A program made the position numbers and the translations under genes. From assembly GCF_030815415.1 (NCBI RefSeq), contig NZ_JAUSWW010000001.1:1860001-1924000 (forward strand): a stretch of DNA of 64,000 nt, in the 5' to 3' direction. The notes below the pieces were generated by a model. It was not told the origin of the DNA and ran no database searches. It saw only the letters and a list, made by a program, of their open reading frames with translations. This stretch comes from Streptomyces canus (GTDB taxonomy: Bacteria; Actinomycetota; Actinomycetes; Streptomycetales; Streptomycetaceae). How positions within the stretch are numbered: the first letter of the stretch is position 1; each line of letters begins with the position of its first letter. This document shows, piece after piece, positions 31,683 through 40,221 of this stretch.

Positions 31683-34544
31683 TCACGCGCCGTCGAGCCC
31701 GCATTCGGCCCAGATGACCTTGCCGTCCGGGGTGTAGCGGGTACCCCAGCTCTGTGACAGCTGCGCGACGAGGAAGAGTCCACGGCCGCCCTCGTCGGTG
31801 GTGGCCGCCCGGCGCAGGTGCGGGGCGGTGTTGCTGGTGTCGGAGACCTCGCAGATCAGTGTGCGGTCGTGGAGCAGCCGTACCCGGATGGGTCCGGCAC
31901 CGTGGCGGATGGCGTTGGTGACCAGCTCACTGAGCATCAGTTCCGCGGCGAACGCGGCCTCGTCGAGCCCCCATTCGGCCAGCTGTCGGGTGGCGGAGGC
32001 GCGGACTTCGCCGACGAGGGCCGGGTCGGCGGCCAGCTCCCAGGTGGCGATCCGAGCGGAGTCCAGGGCGTGGGTGCGGGCGACGAGCAGAGCGACGTCG
32101 TCGCACAGGTGGGCGGGCGCCACGGTGTCCAGGATCGCCTGGCAGGTCTCCTCGGGTGAGCGCTCCTGATGGTGCGCCAGGGCCACGCGCAACTGGTCCA
32201 GGACCACGTCGACGTCGCGGTGACGGTCCTCGATGAGTCCGTCGGTGTAGAGGACCAGTTGGCTGCCTTCCGGGAGGTGGATCTCGACCGCTTCGAAGGG
32301 CAGGCCGCCGAGGCCGAGAGGAGGCCCGGCGGGCAGGTCGGGAAACGACACGTTGCCGTCGGGGTGGACCAGCGCGGGCGGGGGGTGGCCGGCACGGGCC
32401 ATGGTGCAACGCTGAGAGGTCGGGTCGTAGATGGCGTACAGACACGTCGCGCCGATGATGCCGGCGCCGCCGGAAGCAGGGTCCTCCCGGTCCAGGCGTC
32501 CCACGAGGTTGTCGAGGTGGGTGAGCACTTCGTCCGGGGGAAAGTCGAGTTCGGCGAAGCTCCGTGCGGCGGTACGCAGCTGGCCCATCGTGGCGGCCGA
32601 GAGCATGCCGTGCCCGACGACATCGCCGACGAAGAGGCCGACGCGAGTGCCGGACAGGGGGATGACGTCGTACCAGTCTCCGCCGACGTCGGATTCGGAC
32701 GGCAGGTAGCGATGGGCGACCTCTACGGCGTCCAGGTCGGGCAAACCGTGCGGGAGCAGGCTGCGCTGCAGGGCCAGGACCATGGTGCGTTCGCGCGTGT
32801 ACCGCCGGGCGTTGTCGATGGACAGGGCAGCGCGGGTGGCGAGTTCCTGGGCCAGCGCGCGGTCGTCGTCTCCGAAGGGGGCGGGGTCCTGCGAGCGGTA
32901 GAAGGCTGCGACGCCCAGGACGACACCGCGGGCGACCAGGGGCACCGCGATGAGGGAGTGGACTTGGCTCAGCAGTTGTTCGGTGTGCTCGGGATCCTGC
33001 GCGAGCCAGCCCGCGGCGACCTTCAGGTCCGGTTCCAGCACTGCCTCCCTGCTGGTCAGACACCGCAGTTGAGGCGTTGTCGGTCCGTAGTCGACCTGCT
33101 TGCCGACGGGATGGAAGGGCCAGTCGGCACGGCTGCCGTGGACCACCGTACGGCGCAGGTCACTGCGGGGATCGGCGGACTCCTCGCCACGCAGTACAGG
33201 CTCGGGCAGATCGATGGTGACAAGGTCGGCCAGTCGCGGCACCGCTGTCTCTGCGAGTTCTTCGGCGGTACGGCGCACGTCCAGGGTGGTGCCTATGCGG
33301 GTGCTGGCCTCGGACAACAGCTCCAGACGGCGCCGCGCGGCCAAGGCGTACGTCCCCACGTGCGGCTCCCCCACCATCACGAGCCCTCTCGCGGGAGGCG
33401 GGGAGTCGAGGTGACCGTCCGTCGCACCGCCGACGTCGGCGGTCGTACCGCCCGCAGCGACGTGGCCGGGTACCGTGACGGAGAGATGCCTGGGCGCCGC
33501 GACGCCGGGAACGGCCCCGGAAGTCAGGAGTGCGGAGGCGACGGCAGGCTCGGCGGGGAGGCCCAGCTCCACGTCGACCTGGTGCGGCACCGTGAAAGGC
33601 TCGCGCTGCAAGGGGGCAGGGAGGACGGCCTCTATGGCGATGCCCTCGACTCGGGAAGCACTGGTCATCGGACGGCTCACGAGCGTGACTTGCCGGCCGT
33701 CGGACAGGGACACCGTGACCGCGGCCCGCTGCGCGCGTGAGATCAGCTCTGCGGCCTTCTCCATGATGATCGCCCGGTCACGGGGGTTCAGTTCGAGGGC
33801 CAGTCGGTCCACGCCAACGCGGCGGAAGCCGGCGGCGACTTCGGCTGCGGTGTCCAGGTACGCCCGCAACAGTCCGTGCTCACGCGCGGAACTCTGTGCC
33901 AGCAACCGCCGTTCGATGGCCTCGGCCGACTTGCGTATCACGAGGTCCAGCGCCGGGTCCTCGGCGCTGCGCGGGTAGCCGAAGCACAGGACACCTTCGA
34001 TGCGGCCGCTGAGCGGGTCGCGGACGGGAAGCGCGCGGCAGGCGCTGCCCTGGGAGCGCTCGGCAAAGTGCTCAGCACCGTAGACCCGGATGAGTCGCCG
34101 CTCCGCAAGGGCGAGACCGATGCCGTTGGTACCGGCGACCTGCTCGGCGAACACGAAGCCTGGGATGCTCTGGATCGCCGGGAGACTTCGGGCCAGCGAC
34201 GTGTCTCCGAAACGGCGCAGCAGAACCATCCCGCTCGCATCGGCGACGGAGATGTTCATCGCGCTGCCGGCGAACCTGGACTGCAGCCGGTCGAGCACCG
34301 GCACGGCTGCGTGGACGAGTCGGCCGTCGGGATCGAGATCCCCCCGGAAGGGAAGGTCGGACTGGTCCGCCGACAGCCCCATGGACCGGCAGCGCTGCCA
34401 GGAATTCAGGATCGACGTTCGCACACCCGCCTCGACCGGCTCCCCCTGCAGAAACCGCTCACGAAAGCGGGCGGGCCCCGTGCCGCCTGTCGCACGCCCC
34501 GTCGGTATCGATTCGCCGCCGGACCGAACCACGCTCCGCCTCAC
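31683..34544 (-). CDS. GAF-sensor PP2C (SpoIIE) phosphatase with C-terminal anti-sigma-type ATPase
   Basis: A 953-aa signalling protein. Residues ~25-230 resemble the sensory N-terminus of AcoR-type activators (RTSILNSWQRCRSMGLSAD, VAGTNGIGLAL). A GAF domain spans ~400-560. The SpoIIE phosphatase follows (ESDVGGDWYDVIPLSG, GLFVGDVVGHGMLSAATMGQ, TMARAGHPPP, LVLYTDGLIEDR), then a GHKL ATPase domain (LMLSELVTNAIRHGAGP, EGGRGLFLVAQLSQSWG). Such proteins adjust sigma factors by dephosphorylating anti-anti-sigma factors and phosphorylating partners. Both enzyme sites look intact. GTG 34544 is the start; only a weak GAAG precedes it. Confidence 0.88.
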   Translation of the reverse strand: MRRSVVRSGGESIPTGRATGGTGPARFRERFLQGEPVEAGVRTSILNSWQRCRSMGLSADQSDLPFRGDLDPDGRLVHAAVPVLDRLQSRFAGSAMNISVADASGMVLLRRFGDTSLARSLPAIQSIPGFVFAEQVAGTNGIGLALAERRLIRVYGAEHFAERSQGSACRALPVRDPLSGRIEGVLCFGYPRSAEDPALDLVIRKSAEAIERRLLAQSSAREHGLLRAYLDTAAEVAAGFRRVGVDRLALELNPRDRAIIMEKAAELISRAQRAAVTVSLSDGRQVTLVSRPMTSASRVEGIAIEAVLPAPLQREPFTVPHQVDVELGLPAEPAVASALLTSGAVPGVAAPRHLSVTVPGHVAAGGTTADVGGATDGHLDSPPPARGLVMVGEPHVGTYALAARRRLELLSEASTRIGTTLDVRRTAEELAETAVPRLADLVTIDLPEPVLRGEESADPRSDLRRTVVHGSRADWPFHPVGKQVDYGPTTPQLRCLTSREAVLEPDLKVAAGWLAQDPEHTEQLLSQVHSLIAVPLVARGVVLGVAAFYRSQDPAPFGDDDRALAQELATRAALSIDNARRYTRERTMVLALQRSLLPHGLPDLDAVEVAHRYLPSESDVGGDWYDVIPLSGTRVGLFVGDVVGHGMLSAATMGQLRTAARSFAELDFPPDEVLTHLDNLVGRLDREDPASGGAGIIGATCLYAIYDPTSQRCTMARAGHPPPALVHPDGNVSFPDLPAGPPLGLGGLPFEAVEIHLPEGSQLVLYTDGLIEDRHRDVDVVLDQLRVALAHHQERSPEETCQAILDTVAPAHLCDDVALLVARTHALDSARIATWELAADPALVGEVRASATRQLAEWGLDEAAFAAELMLSELVTNAIRHGAGPIRVRLLHDRTLICEVSDTSNTAPHLRRAATTDEGGRGLFLVAQLSQSWGTRYTPDGKVIWAECGLDGA

Positions 34545-34554
34545 TCACACTTCA

Positions 34555-34578
34555 GATAATCGACATTTCGAAATTATC
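34555..34578. promoter_or_regulatory. AT-rich inverted repeat upstream of the SpoIIE-type regulator
   Basis: GATAAT and ATTATC 12 nt apart, with a second palindrome ATTTCGAAAT inside. It lies 11 nt upstream of the GTG start at 34544, so it could be an operator overlapping the promoter or 5' leader. Function is inferred from symmetry and position. Confidence 0.5.
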
Positions 34579-34735
34579 CGACATTGACGAGGATACGGGC
34601 ATCAGGGAAATGCGTCACGGTTCGTAAGGCCTCTCACGCACGGTACCGGACCGGTAGCCCAGGCGGCCTGAGCCCGGTCGCGGGTGGCTGCGGGTTGTCA
34701 TCACGCCGCCGGTCACGTGTCACACGAACGACAAC
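34579..34735. other. Spacer between regulator and tRNA-Pro
   Basis: No gene recognised. It lies downstream of the tRNA 3' end, where integrative elements commonly leave junctions; no integrase or repeat of the tRNA end is visible here. Confidence 0.35.
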
Positions 34736-34765
34736 AGCGGGCCTGCCGATGTCGGCAGACCCGCT
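34736..34765 (-). terminator. Terminator of tRNA-Pro
   Basis: Stem AGCGGG plus CTGCCG pairing with CGGCAG plus CCCGCT, one C/A mismatch and a 4-nt loop ATGT, beginning 11 nt after the tRNA 3' end on the minus strand. Confidence 0.7.
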
Positions 34766-34776
34766 GATGAACACCG

Positions 34777-34850
<74 letters not shown>

Positions 34851-34931
34851 GTGTCCGTCTGACCTGGGCTTTCCCCCGGCCGAACGTGCAGGGAAACAAT
34901 ACCGCACTCGGGTCGGTGGTCGCGCACCCGT

Positions 34932-36223
34932 TTATGCGGGGCCGCCGGTCCCGGGGCGGGCGTCGGCGCGCACGAGGTCACGTATCGCGGGGACCGTGAG
35001 CAGGGCGGCGCAGACGACGAGGCTGGTCGCACCGGAGACGAGGAGGACGTGGTCGGCGCCGAGGACCGCGGCGGAGGGGCCGGCGAGGGCCTGGCCGACG
35101 GGCATCAGGGCGAGGGAGCCCGCCACGTCGTAGGCGTGGATGCGGTTGAGGGCGTCGGCCGGGACCTGGGTCTGGACGCTGGTCGACTACATCACGCTCC
35201 AGAACGCCATACCCACTCCGGCGACCGCGGCACCGGCCGCCATGGCCGGTACACCGAGGCCGGCGCCGACGCTCGCCGGGAAGGCCCCGAAGCCGACCAG
35301 GGCGATCGCCCCGGCGCGGAGCATCCGGCGGGGGCGCAGTCGCAGCGCGAGCAGTCCGCCGATCACCGTGCCCGCGCCGAGGGCGGAGTTCACGAGGCCG
35401 TAGGCGCGTGGGCCGTGCTCCTGGACCACCTCCGTGGCGACCAGGGGGACGGTCGGGCCCGAGACGGCGATCATGTAGAGGCCCCAGATGGCGATCACGC
35501 CCCAGAGCCAGGTGCGGGATCTGAACTCCCGCCAGCCCTCGACCAGATCGGCCCCGAAGGTGCTGGTGGTGTGCGGGGGCCGGCCGTCGTCGGGGGCGCG
35601 CGCGGGCAGTCAGAGCAGGAGGAGGCACAGGGCGCTCACGGCGTAGGTGGTGGCGTGGGTCGCGAAGACGCCGCCTGGTGAGGCGAAGCCGACGAGCACA
35701 CCGGCGAAGGCGGGGCCGGCGAGCTGGGCGCAGGCCTCGGCGACGCGTATCGCGCCGTTCGCGCCCTGGACGTCGGTGGCGAGGCGGCGCACCGTGCTCG
35801 CGACGCCGGGCTGGAACAGGGCGCCGGCCACGCCGTTGGTGAATCCGATGGCGCAGATCTGCCAGAGCACCACGTGCCCGGAGAAGAAGAGCGTGGCGGC
35901 CAGGGCCTGGGTGCCGACGCGCACCAGGTCGGCGCCGATCATCAGCCTGCGGGTGTCGAAGCGGTCCGCGATGACCCCGCCGAACACGACGAACCCGGCG
36001 AAGGCGGCCGCCGTGGCGGCCATGGCGAGGCCGACCGCACCGCCCCGTACCCGTGCTGGAGCAGTCCTGCGGCGAGGGCGACGGGCAGCATGGTGTCGCC
36101 GAGTCTGGCGACGGCCCGCGCGCCGAAGAACAGGGCGAAGTCCCGCGACCAGACGGTGGGACTCGCCGGCTTGCTCCCCTGGTCACCGGCGACGCGCTCG
36201 GCGTGCGACGACGTCCCGGTCAC
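34932..36223 (-). pseudogene. Broken MFS transporter gene
   Basis: Homology of a 12-helix major facilitator runs across three interruptions. GTG 36223 opens MTGTSSHAERVAGDQGS and FALFFGARAVARLGDTMLPV; a frameshift near 36045 moves the reading to AMAATAAAFAGFVVFGGVIA. That frame hits TGA at 35612-35610 after SALCLLLL, resumes as WGLYMIAVSGPTVPLVATEV, and hits a stop again at 35189-35187 after GMAFWSVM. The last piece, LALMPVGQALAGPSAA, ends at 34932. One frameshift plus two in-frame stops make sequencing error an unlikely full explanation. Confidence 0.8.
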
Positions 36224-36305
36224 CTCTCACACCCTCCCGGCAGGTCCGCCCCGGCTCTCACGGCTCCGGATCATGCCACGGGGGCCGACGGCGTCCGAGG
36301 GAATT

Positions 36306-36665
36306 TCAGTCCGCGGCCGGTCTGCCCAACTCGGGGTGGCTGTCGAGGAGTCGGGGCGGGGCGGCCTGGCGCCAGGAGTCGGCCAGGATGGCCCGCAGTT
36401 CGTCCTCGTCCTCCAGCGCGGCGAGCCGGGCCCGCACCCAGGCGAACTGCGCCTCGTGCTCGGCGATCCAGAACTTTGCCGGCTCGGCCAGCACCAGTTC
36501 GTTCCGCTCCTCCTTGGGGCAGCGCACCGCGAGGGAGGTCTCCTCCTCGGGCAGCGTGGCGAACATCTTGCCCGCGACCCGGAACGTGGGCATGCTCCAG
36601 GCGATCTTCTCCGTGGTGTCCGGCAGGGACAGGGCGATACGGCGTACGTCTTCGGCATCCGGCAT
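36306..36665 (-). CDS. MmcQ/YjbR-like family protein
   Basis: A 119-aa protein of the MmcQ/YjbR fold, a small double-wing-like family of uncertain function. It begins MPDAEDVRRIALSLPDTTEK and contains WSMPTFRVAGKMFATL, both typical of Streptomyces members. ATG 36665 is preferred because family members start here; an upstream in-frame start at 36695 would add ten residues. Confidence 0.75.
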   Translation of the reverse strand: MPDAEDVRRIALSLPDTTEKIAWSMPTFRVAGKMFATLPEEETSLAVRCPKEERNELVLAEPAKFWIAEHEAQFAWVRARLAALEDEDELRAILADSWRQAAPPRLLDSHPELGRPAAD

Positions 36666-36695
36666 GGCAGGCACCGTAGTCGCTCGCACTGACAA

Positions 36696-37229
36696 TCACC
36701 TGGTGGGAGCTGCTGCTCCCAGTTGCTTGAAGTAGAGGGTGGTCGGCCGCAGCACCCCGGCCGGGTCGGCCGCGTAGTCCGGGATCACGCCGGAGCGGGT
36801 CCAGCCGGCCGTCGTGTAGAGGTGCTCCGCCGGGCTGTCGGTCTCGGTGTCCAGGTGGAGGAGGGTGACGCCGGCCGCGACGGCGGCCTCCTCGGCGGTC
36901 GTCAGGAGTCTGCGGCCGAGGCCCCGGCCCCGGGCGTCCCGGTGCACCATCAGCTTCACCAGTTCGGCGCGGTGGCGGCTGTTGGGTTTGTCGGGAAAGG
37001 CCAGGCTGACCGTGCCGACCACCCGCTCGACGTCGTGGGCCGCCCAGATCGCGAGCGACCCGGCGGCCACACCGGCGGCCCGCTCCTTCCACCAGGCGGT
37101 GGCCTCGGCGTGGTCGAGGGGTCCGAGGAAGCCGATCGAGGCGCCCCCGTCCACGGTGTCGGCCATCAGGCCGGCCAGCGCGTCCAGCCGGTCCAGGACC
37201 TCCTTCTCGTCCAGGCGTGTCACGTTCAC
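36696..37229 (-). CDS. GNAT-family N-acetyltransferase
   Basis: A 177-aa GCN5-type acetyltransferase. The acetyl-CoA binding motif A is LMVHRDARGRGLGRRLLTTA; the substrate is unknown. GTG 37229 overlaps the stop of the XRE regulator (GTGA), so the pair is co-translated and the acetyltransferase is probably the regulator's effector gene. A second GTG at 37223 is possible. Confidence 0.85.
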   Translation of the reverse strand: MNVTRLDEKEVLDRLDALAGLMADTVDGGASIGFLGPLDHAEATAWWKERAAGVAAGSLAIWAAHDVERVVGTVSLAFPDKPNSRHRAELVKLMVHRDARGRGLGRRLLTTAEEAAVAAGVTLLHLDTETDSPAEHLYTTAGWTRSGVIPDYAADPAGVLRPTTLYFKQLGAAAPTR

Positions 37230-37813
37230 GGCAGCACCACCGCCAGGGCGTAGCGCACCGGCTCGGGTCCCGCGCACCGGAACCGCGTCGGCCCCCACAC
37301 CCGCAGCCGCAGGCAGTCGCCGGTGTCGAGGTGGTGCTCGACGTCCTGGGCGGTCACGTCGAGCGCCCCCTCCAGGACCCAGATGTGCTGTTCGAGGCCG
37401 GGTACGGGCGGCCGGTCGTAGGCGATGTCGGCGCCCGCGGCGAGCCGTCCCTCGACGAGTTCGCCGCGCAGCCCGGTGTGCGGCGGTGACACGGACCGCC
37501 GCAGGAAGCCGGAGGCCCGGTCCTCCCACACCGGCTGTTCGGCGGCCCGCACCAGCGGGGCGGGTTCGGCCTCGACCTCGCTGAGCAGCTGGGACATGGT
37601 CCGCCCGTACACCCCGCACAGCCGGTTCAGCAGTGAGGCGGTGGGGCTGGTCTCCGCCCGCTCGGCCCGCGACAGGGTCGACCTGCTCACTCCGCTGCGC
37701 TCCGCCAACTCCCCCAGCGACCAGCCGCGTTCGGCCCGCAGCTCGGAGAGGCGGGCGCCGAGCCGGACGTCGACGGGGTCGGGTCCCGTCTCGACGACGA
37801 CATCCTGTTTCAT
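37226..37813 (-). CDS. XRE-family regulator with cupin domain
   Basis: A 195-aa regulator. The helix-turn-helix is LSELRAERGWSLGELAERSG followed by VSRSTLSRAERAETSPTASL; the C-terminal cupin (~105-190: YDRPPVPGLEQHIWVLEGAL, DCLRLRVWGPTRF) would bind a small effector. ATG 37813 overlaps the outer base of a perfect palindrome (37813-37835), pointing to autorepression. Confidence 0.88.
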   Translation of the reverse strand: MKQDVVVETGPDPVDVRLGARLSELRAERGWSLGELAERSGVSRSTLSRAERAETSPTASLLNRLCGVYGRTMSQLLSEVEAEPAPLVRAAEQPVWEDRASGFLRRSVSPPHTGLRGELVEGRLAAGADIAYDRPPVPGLEQHIWVLEGALDVTAQDVEHHLDTGDCLRLRVWGPTRFRCAGPEPVRYALAVVLP

Positions 37814-37835
37814 ATCCGGGATGCTATCCCGGATA
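37813..37835. promoter_or_regulatory. Perfect palindromic operator of the XRE-cupin gene
   Basis: Arms TATCCGGGAT and ATCCCGGATA, spacer GCT: a 10-3-10 perfect inverted repeat. It abuts the start codon of the regulator, where binding would block the transcription start or initiation. Confidence 0.75.
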
Positions 37836-37872
37836 CGGGACGCCGGTCATCGTGACCCCTCTCACTCCCGCC

Positions 37873-39246
37873 TCACTCCCGTCCGCCGAACGCCGCCAGT
37901 GTCCGCTCCAGCGCCGGCATCGCCCGCACCACCCGCTGCGAGCGGATCAGCAGGTCCCACGCGGGCTCGAACTTCTTCCAGCCGCCCGAGTACGCGAGGT
38001 GCCGCAGCCGCTCAGGACGGCCCGGCTGGGCCGCCGATCCGCGCCAGATGTTGGACCAGCGGTAGAAGTCGCGGTACGCGCGCCAGTAGCCGTCCTCCAG
38101 CTGACGTGGCGTCATCATCTGGGGCCGGTAGACGACATGCCGGGTGTCGTACAGGTCCCAGTCGCGGTGCACGATCCGGTCCTCGGACTCCATCTGCTTC
38201 CACAGTCCGGTCGACGGATAGGGCGTCATGATGTGGAAGGTCGCCGTTTCGATGCCCTGCTCGACCGCCCACGCGACGGTGCGGTCGAAGACGTCCGGGC
38301 CGTCCTGGTCGAGTCCGAACACGAAACTGGCGTTGACCATCACCCCGGCGTCGTGCAGGCGCCGTACCGCGGCCGCGTAGTCGGCGCCGATGTTCTGGTT
38401 CTTGCGGCGCTCGGCGAGGTTGGCGTCGTTGACCGTCTCGAAGCCGACGAACAGGCTGCGCAGCCCCGCCTCCACGGCCTTCTCCAACAGGCCCGGCTTC
38501 AGTACGGAGTTGACCGTGCCCGCCGCCTGCCACAGCCGCCCCATACCCTTCATGCCGTCGAACAGGGCCTCCGCGAAGCGCCGGTTGCCCAGCAGATGGT
38601 CGTCGAGGAAGTAGAGATGGCGGCCGGGCAGCCGGTCGATCTCCGCGAGGGCGTCGTCGACGGTCTGGGTGTAGAAGGACTTGCCGCCCTCGAAGAAGGC
38701 ATCCTTGTAGCAGAAGTCGCAGTGGTGGGGACAACCCCGCGACACCACGAGGGAGTTGGGCACCAGATAGAGGTGACGCTTGATCAGGTCGCGTCGGATG
38801 GGCGGCAGTCCGGCCAGGGTGCGCTGGGTCGAGTCGTAGCGGCGGGCGGGGACTCCGTCGCGGAAGTCCTTCAGGAACAGGGGCCAGGTGTCCTCACCGG
38901 GGCCGGTGAAGATCGTGTCGGCGTGGGCCGCCGCCTCGTCGGGGAGCGAGGTGACATGCAGACCGCCCATGGCGACATGCACACCCCGGGCTCGGAAGTG
39001 GTCGGCTATCTCGTAGCTGCGCCTCGCCGAGGTGATGTACGGCTGGACGACCAGGAGGTCGGGGGTATCGAGGGCCTCGAGATCGATCCGCTCCACGTGT
39101 TCGTCGTGGAGGGTGACCTCGTCGTCGGGGTCCAGATAGCCGGCCAGGGTCGCCAGGCCCAGGGGCGGGAACAGCGAGTACTTGATGGGCCGGAACAGCG
39201 GGCTGGTCGCCTCGGTCAGGGCCGGGAGGATCATCGTCACACGCAT
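37873..39246 (-). CDS. B12-binding-domain radical SAM enzyme
   Basis: A 457-aa protein with an N-terminal cobalamin-binding-like domain (~1-150: FPPLGLATLAGYL, VHVAMGGLHVTSLPDE, IFTGPGEDTWP) and a radical SAM domain with cluster motif RGCPHHCDFCYK (CxxxCxxC), then YFLDDHLLG and FVGFETVND. Class B members of this kind methylate or rearrange unreactive carbons, but many are uncharacterised. No biosynthetic partners are adjacent; LysR lies 36 nt upstream in the same direction. The substrate cannot be predicted. Confidence 0.87.
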   Translation of the reverse strand: MRVTMILPALTEATSPLFRPIKYSLFPPLGLATLAGYLDPDDEVTLHDEHVERIDLEALDTPDLLVVQPYITSARRSYEIADHFRARGVHVAMGGLHVTSLPDEAAAHADTIFTGPGEDTWPLFLKDFRDGVPARRYDSTQRTLAGLPPIRRDLIKRHLYLVPNSLVVSRGCPHHCDFCYKDAFFEGGKSFYTQTVDDALAEIDRLPGRHLYFLDDHLLGNRRFAEALFDGMKGMGRLWQAAGTVNSVLKPGLLEKAVEAGLRSLFVGFETVNDANLAERRKNQNIGADYAAAVRRLHDAGVMVNASFVFGLDQDGPDVFDRTVAWAVEQGIETATFHIMTPYPSTGLWKQMESEDRIVHRDWDLYDTRHVVYRPQMMTPRQLEDGYWRAYRDFYRWSNIWRGSAAQPGRPERLRHLAYSGGWKKFEPAWDLLIRSQRVVRAMPALERTLAAFGGRE

Positions 39247-39282
39247 GACAGCTCAGACTGCTTTCGGCCGGTGGCCGGTTCC

Positions 39283-40185
39283 CTACGGCTGGGCGGCTTC
39301 TTCGAGCGCTTCGAGCACCGGGCGGATCAGCGGGTGCCCCTCCGCTCCACGCCGTACGGCCGCGAAGACCCGGCGGGTGGGCGCGACGCCGTCGACGGGC
39401 CGTACGACCACGCCGGTCAGATCCATGCCGATCAGCGCGGACCGCGGTACGAGCGCCACGCCCGCGTCGGCCGAGGCCAGGGCGACGACGGCCCGGAAGT
39501 CGTCCGAGGAGTGCTCCAGGCGGGGCTGGAACCCGGCGTTCTCGCAGGCGAGGACCACCACGTCATGACAGGGGTTGCCCGGGTAGGGGCCGATCCACGG
39601 GTCCTTGGCCAGCTCCGCCAGCGGCACCTCGCTCACGTCGGCCAGCCGATGGCGTACGGGGACGACCGCGTCGAAGAGCTCGGCGTACAGCGGGACGTGG
39701 GACAGCCGGGGGTCGTCGGCGGGCGGCGCCCCTCGGTACTCCACCGCCACGGCGACGTCGACCTGGCGGTCCAGCACCATCGGCAGACTGGCGTCGCCCT
39801 CGGCGTCCTGGACGCGGATGCGGATGCCGGGCGCGGTGTCGGCGAGACGGGCCACCGCGGGGGCGACGACCAGGGCGATGCCGGTCGCGAAGGAGGCGAC
39901 GGTGACCGTGCCGGCCTGCCCCGTGTCGTACGCGGCCAGCTCGGCCTCGGCCCGCTCCAGCTGGGCGAGGACGGCGTTGGCGTGGCTGAGCAGGATCTCG
40001 CCGGCCGGGGTGAGCCGTACGCCCTTCGCGCCGCGCTCGACCAGGCGGTGCCCGGTCTCCTGCTCCAGCGCCGTGAGCTGCTGGGAGACCGCCGAGGGGG
40101 TGAGGTACAGCGCGGCGGCAGCCGCCGTCACCGTGCGGTGGTCGGCCACCGCACGCAGGATGTGGAGCCGCCGCGCTTCGATCAT
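39283..40185 (-). CDS. LysR-family transcriptional regulator
   Basis: A 300-aa LysR protein: helix-turn-helix HILRAVADHRTVTAAAAALY and LTPSAVSQQLTALEQETGH, then the periplasmic-binding-like effector domain (VTVASFATGIALVVAPAVAR). The ATG at 40185 sits at the edge of the T-N11-A inverted repeat 40185-40201. Likely targets are itself and the radical SAM gene 36 nt downstream. Confidence 0.88.
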   Translation of the reverse strand: MIEARRLHILRAVADHRTVTAAAAALYLTPSAVSQQLTALEQETGHRLVERGAKGVRLTPAGEILLSHANAVLAQLERAEAELAAYDTGQAGTVTVASFATGIALVVAPAVARLADTAPGIRIRVQDAEGDASLPMVLDRQVDVAVAVEYRGAPPADDPRLSHVPLYAELFDAVVPVRHRLADVSEVPLAELAKDPWIGPYPGNPCHDVVVLACENAGFQPRLEHSSDDFRAVVALASADAGVALVPRSALIGMDLTGVVVRPVDGVAPTRRVFAAVRRGAEGHPLIRPVLEALEEAAQP

Positions 40186-40201
40186 GAGATCGATTGTCTC
40201 A
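40185..40201. promoter_or_regulatory. LysR-type box overlapping the LysR start
   Basis: TGAGA, 7-nt spacer, TCTCA: a T-N11-A inverted repeat typical of LysR sites, covering the first base of the ATG. It suggests autoregulation and a separate promoter between kbl and the LysR gene. Confidence 0.55.
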
Positions 40202-40221
40202 AATGCCCCGTGCGCTCCGGC

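Noticed and set aside
34579..34776. Attachment-site repeat next to tRNA-Pro
   Set aside because: No second copy of the tRNA 3' end was found within the window by eye.
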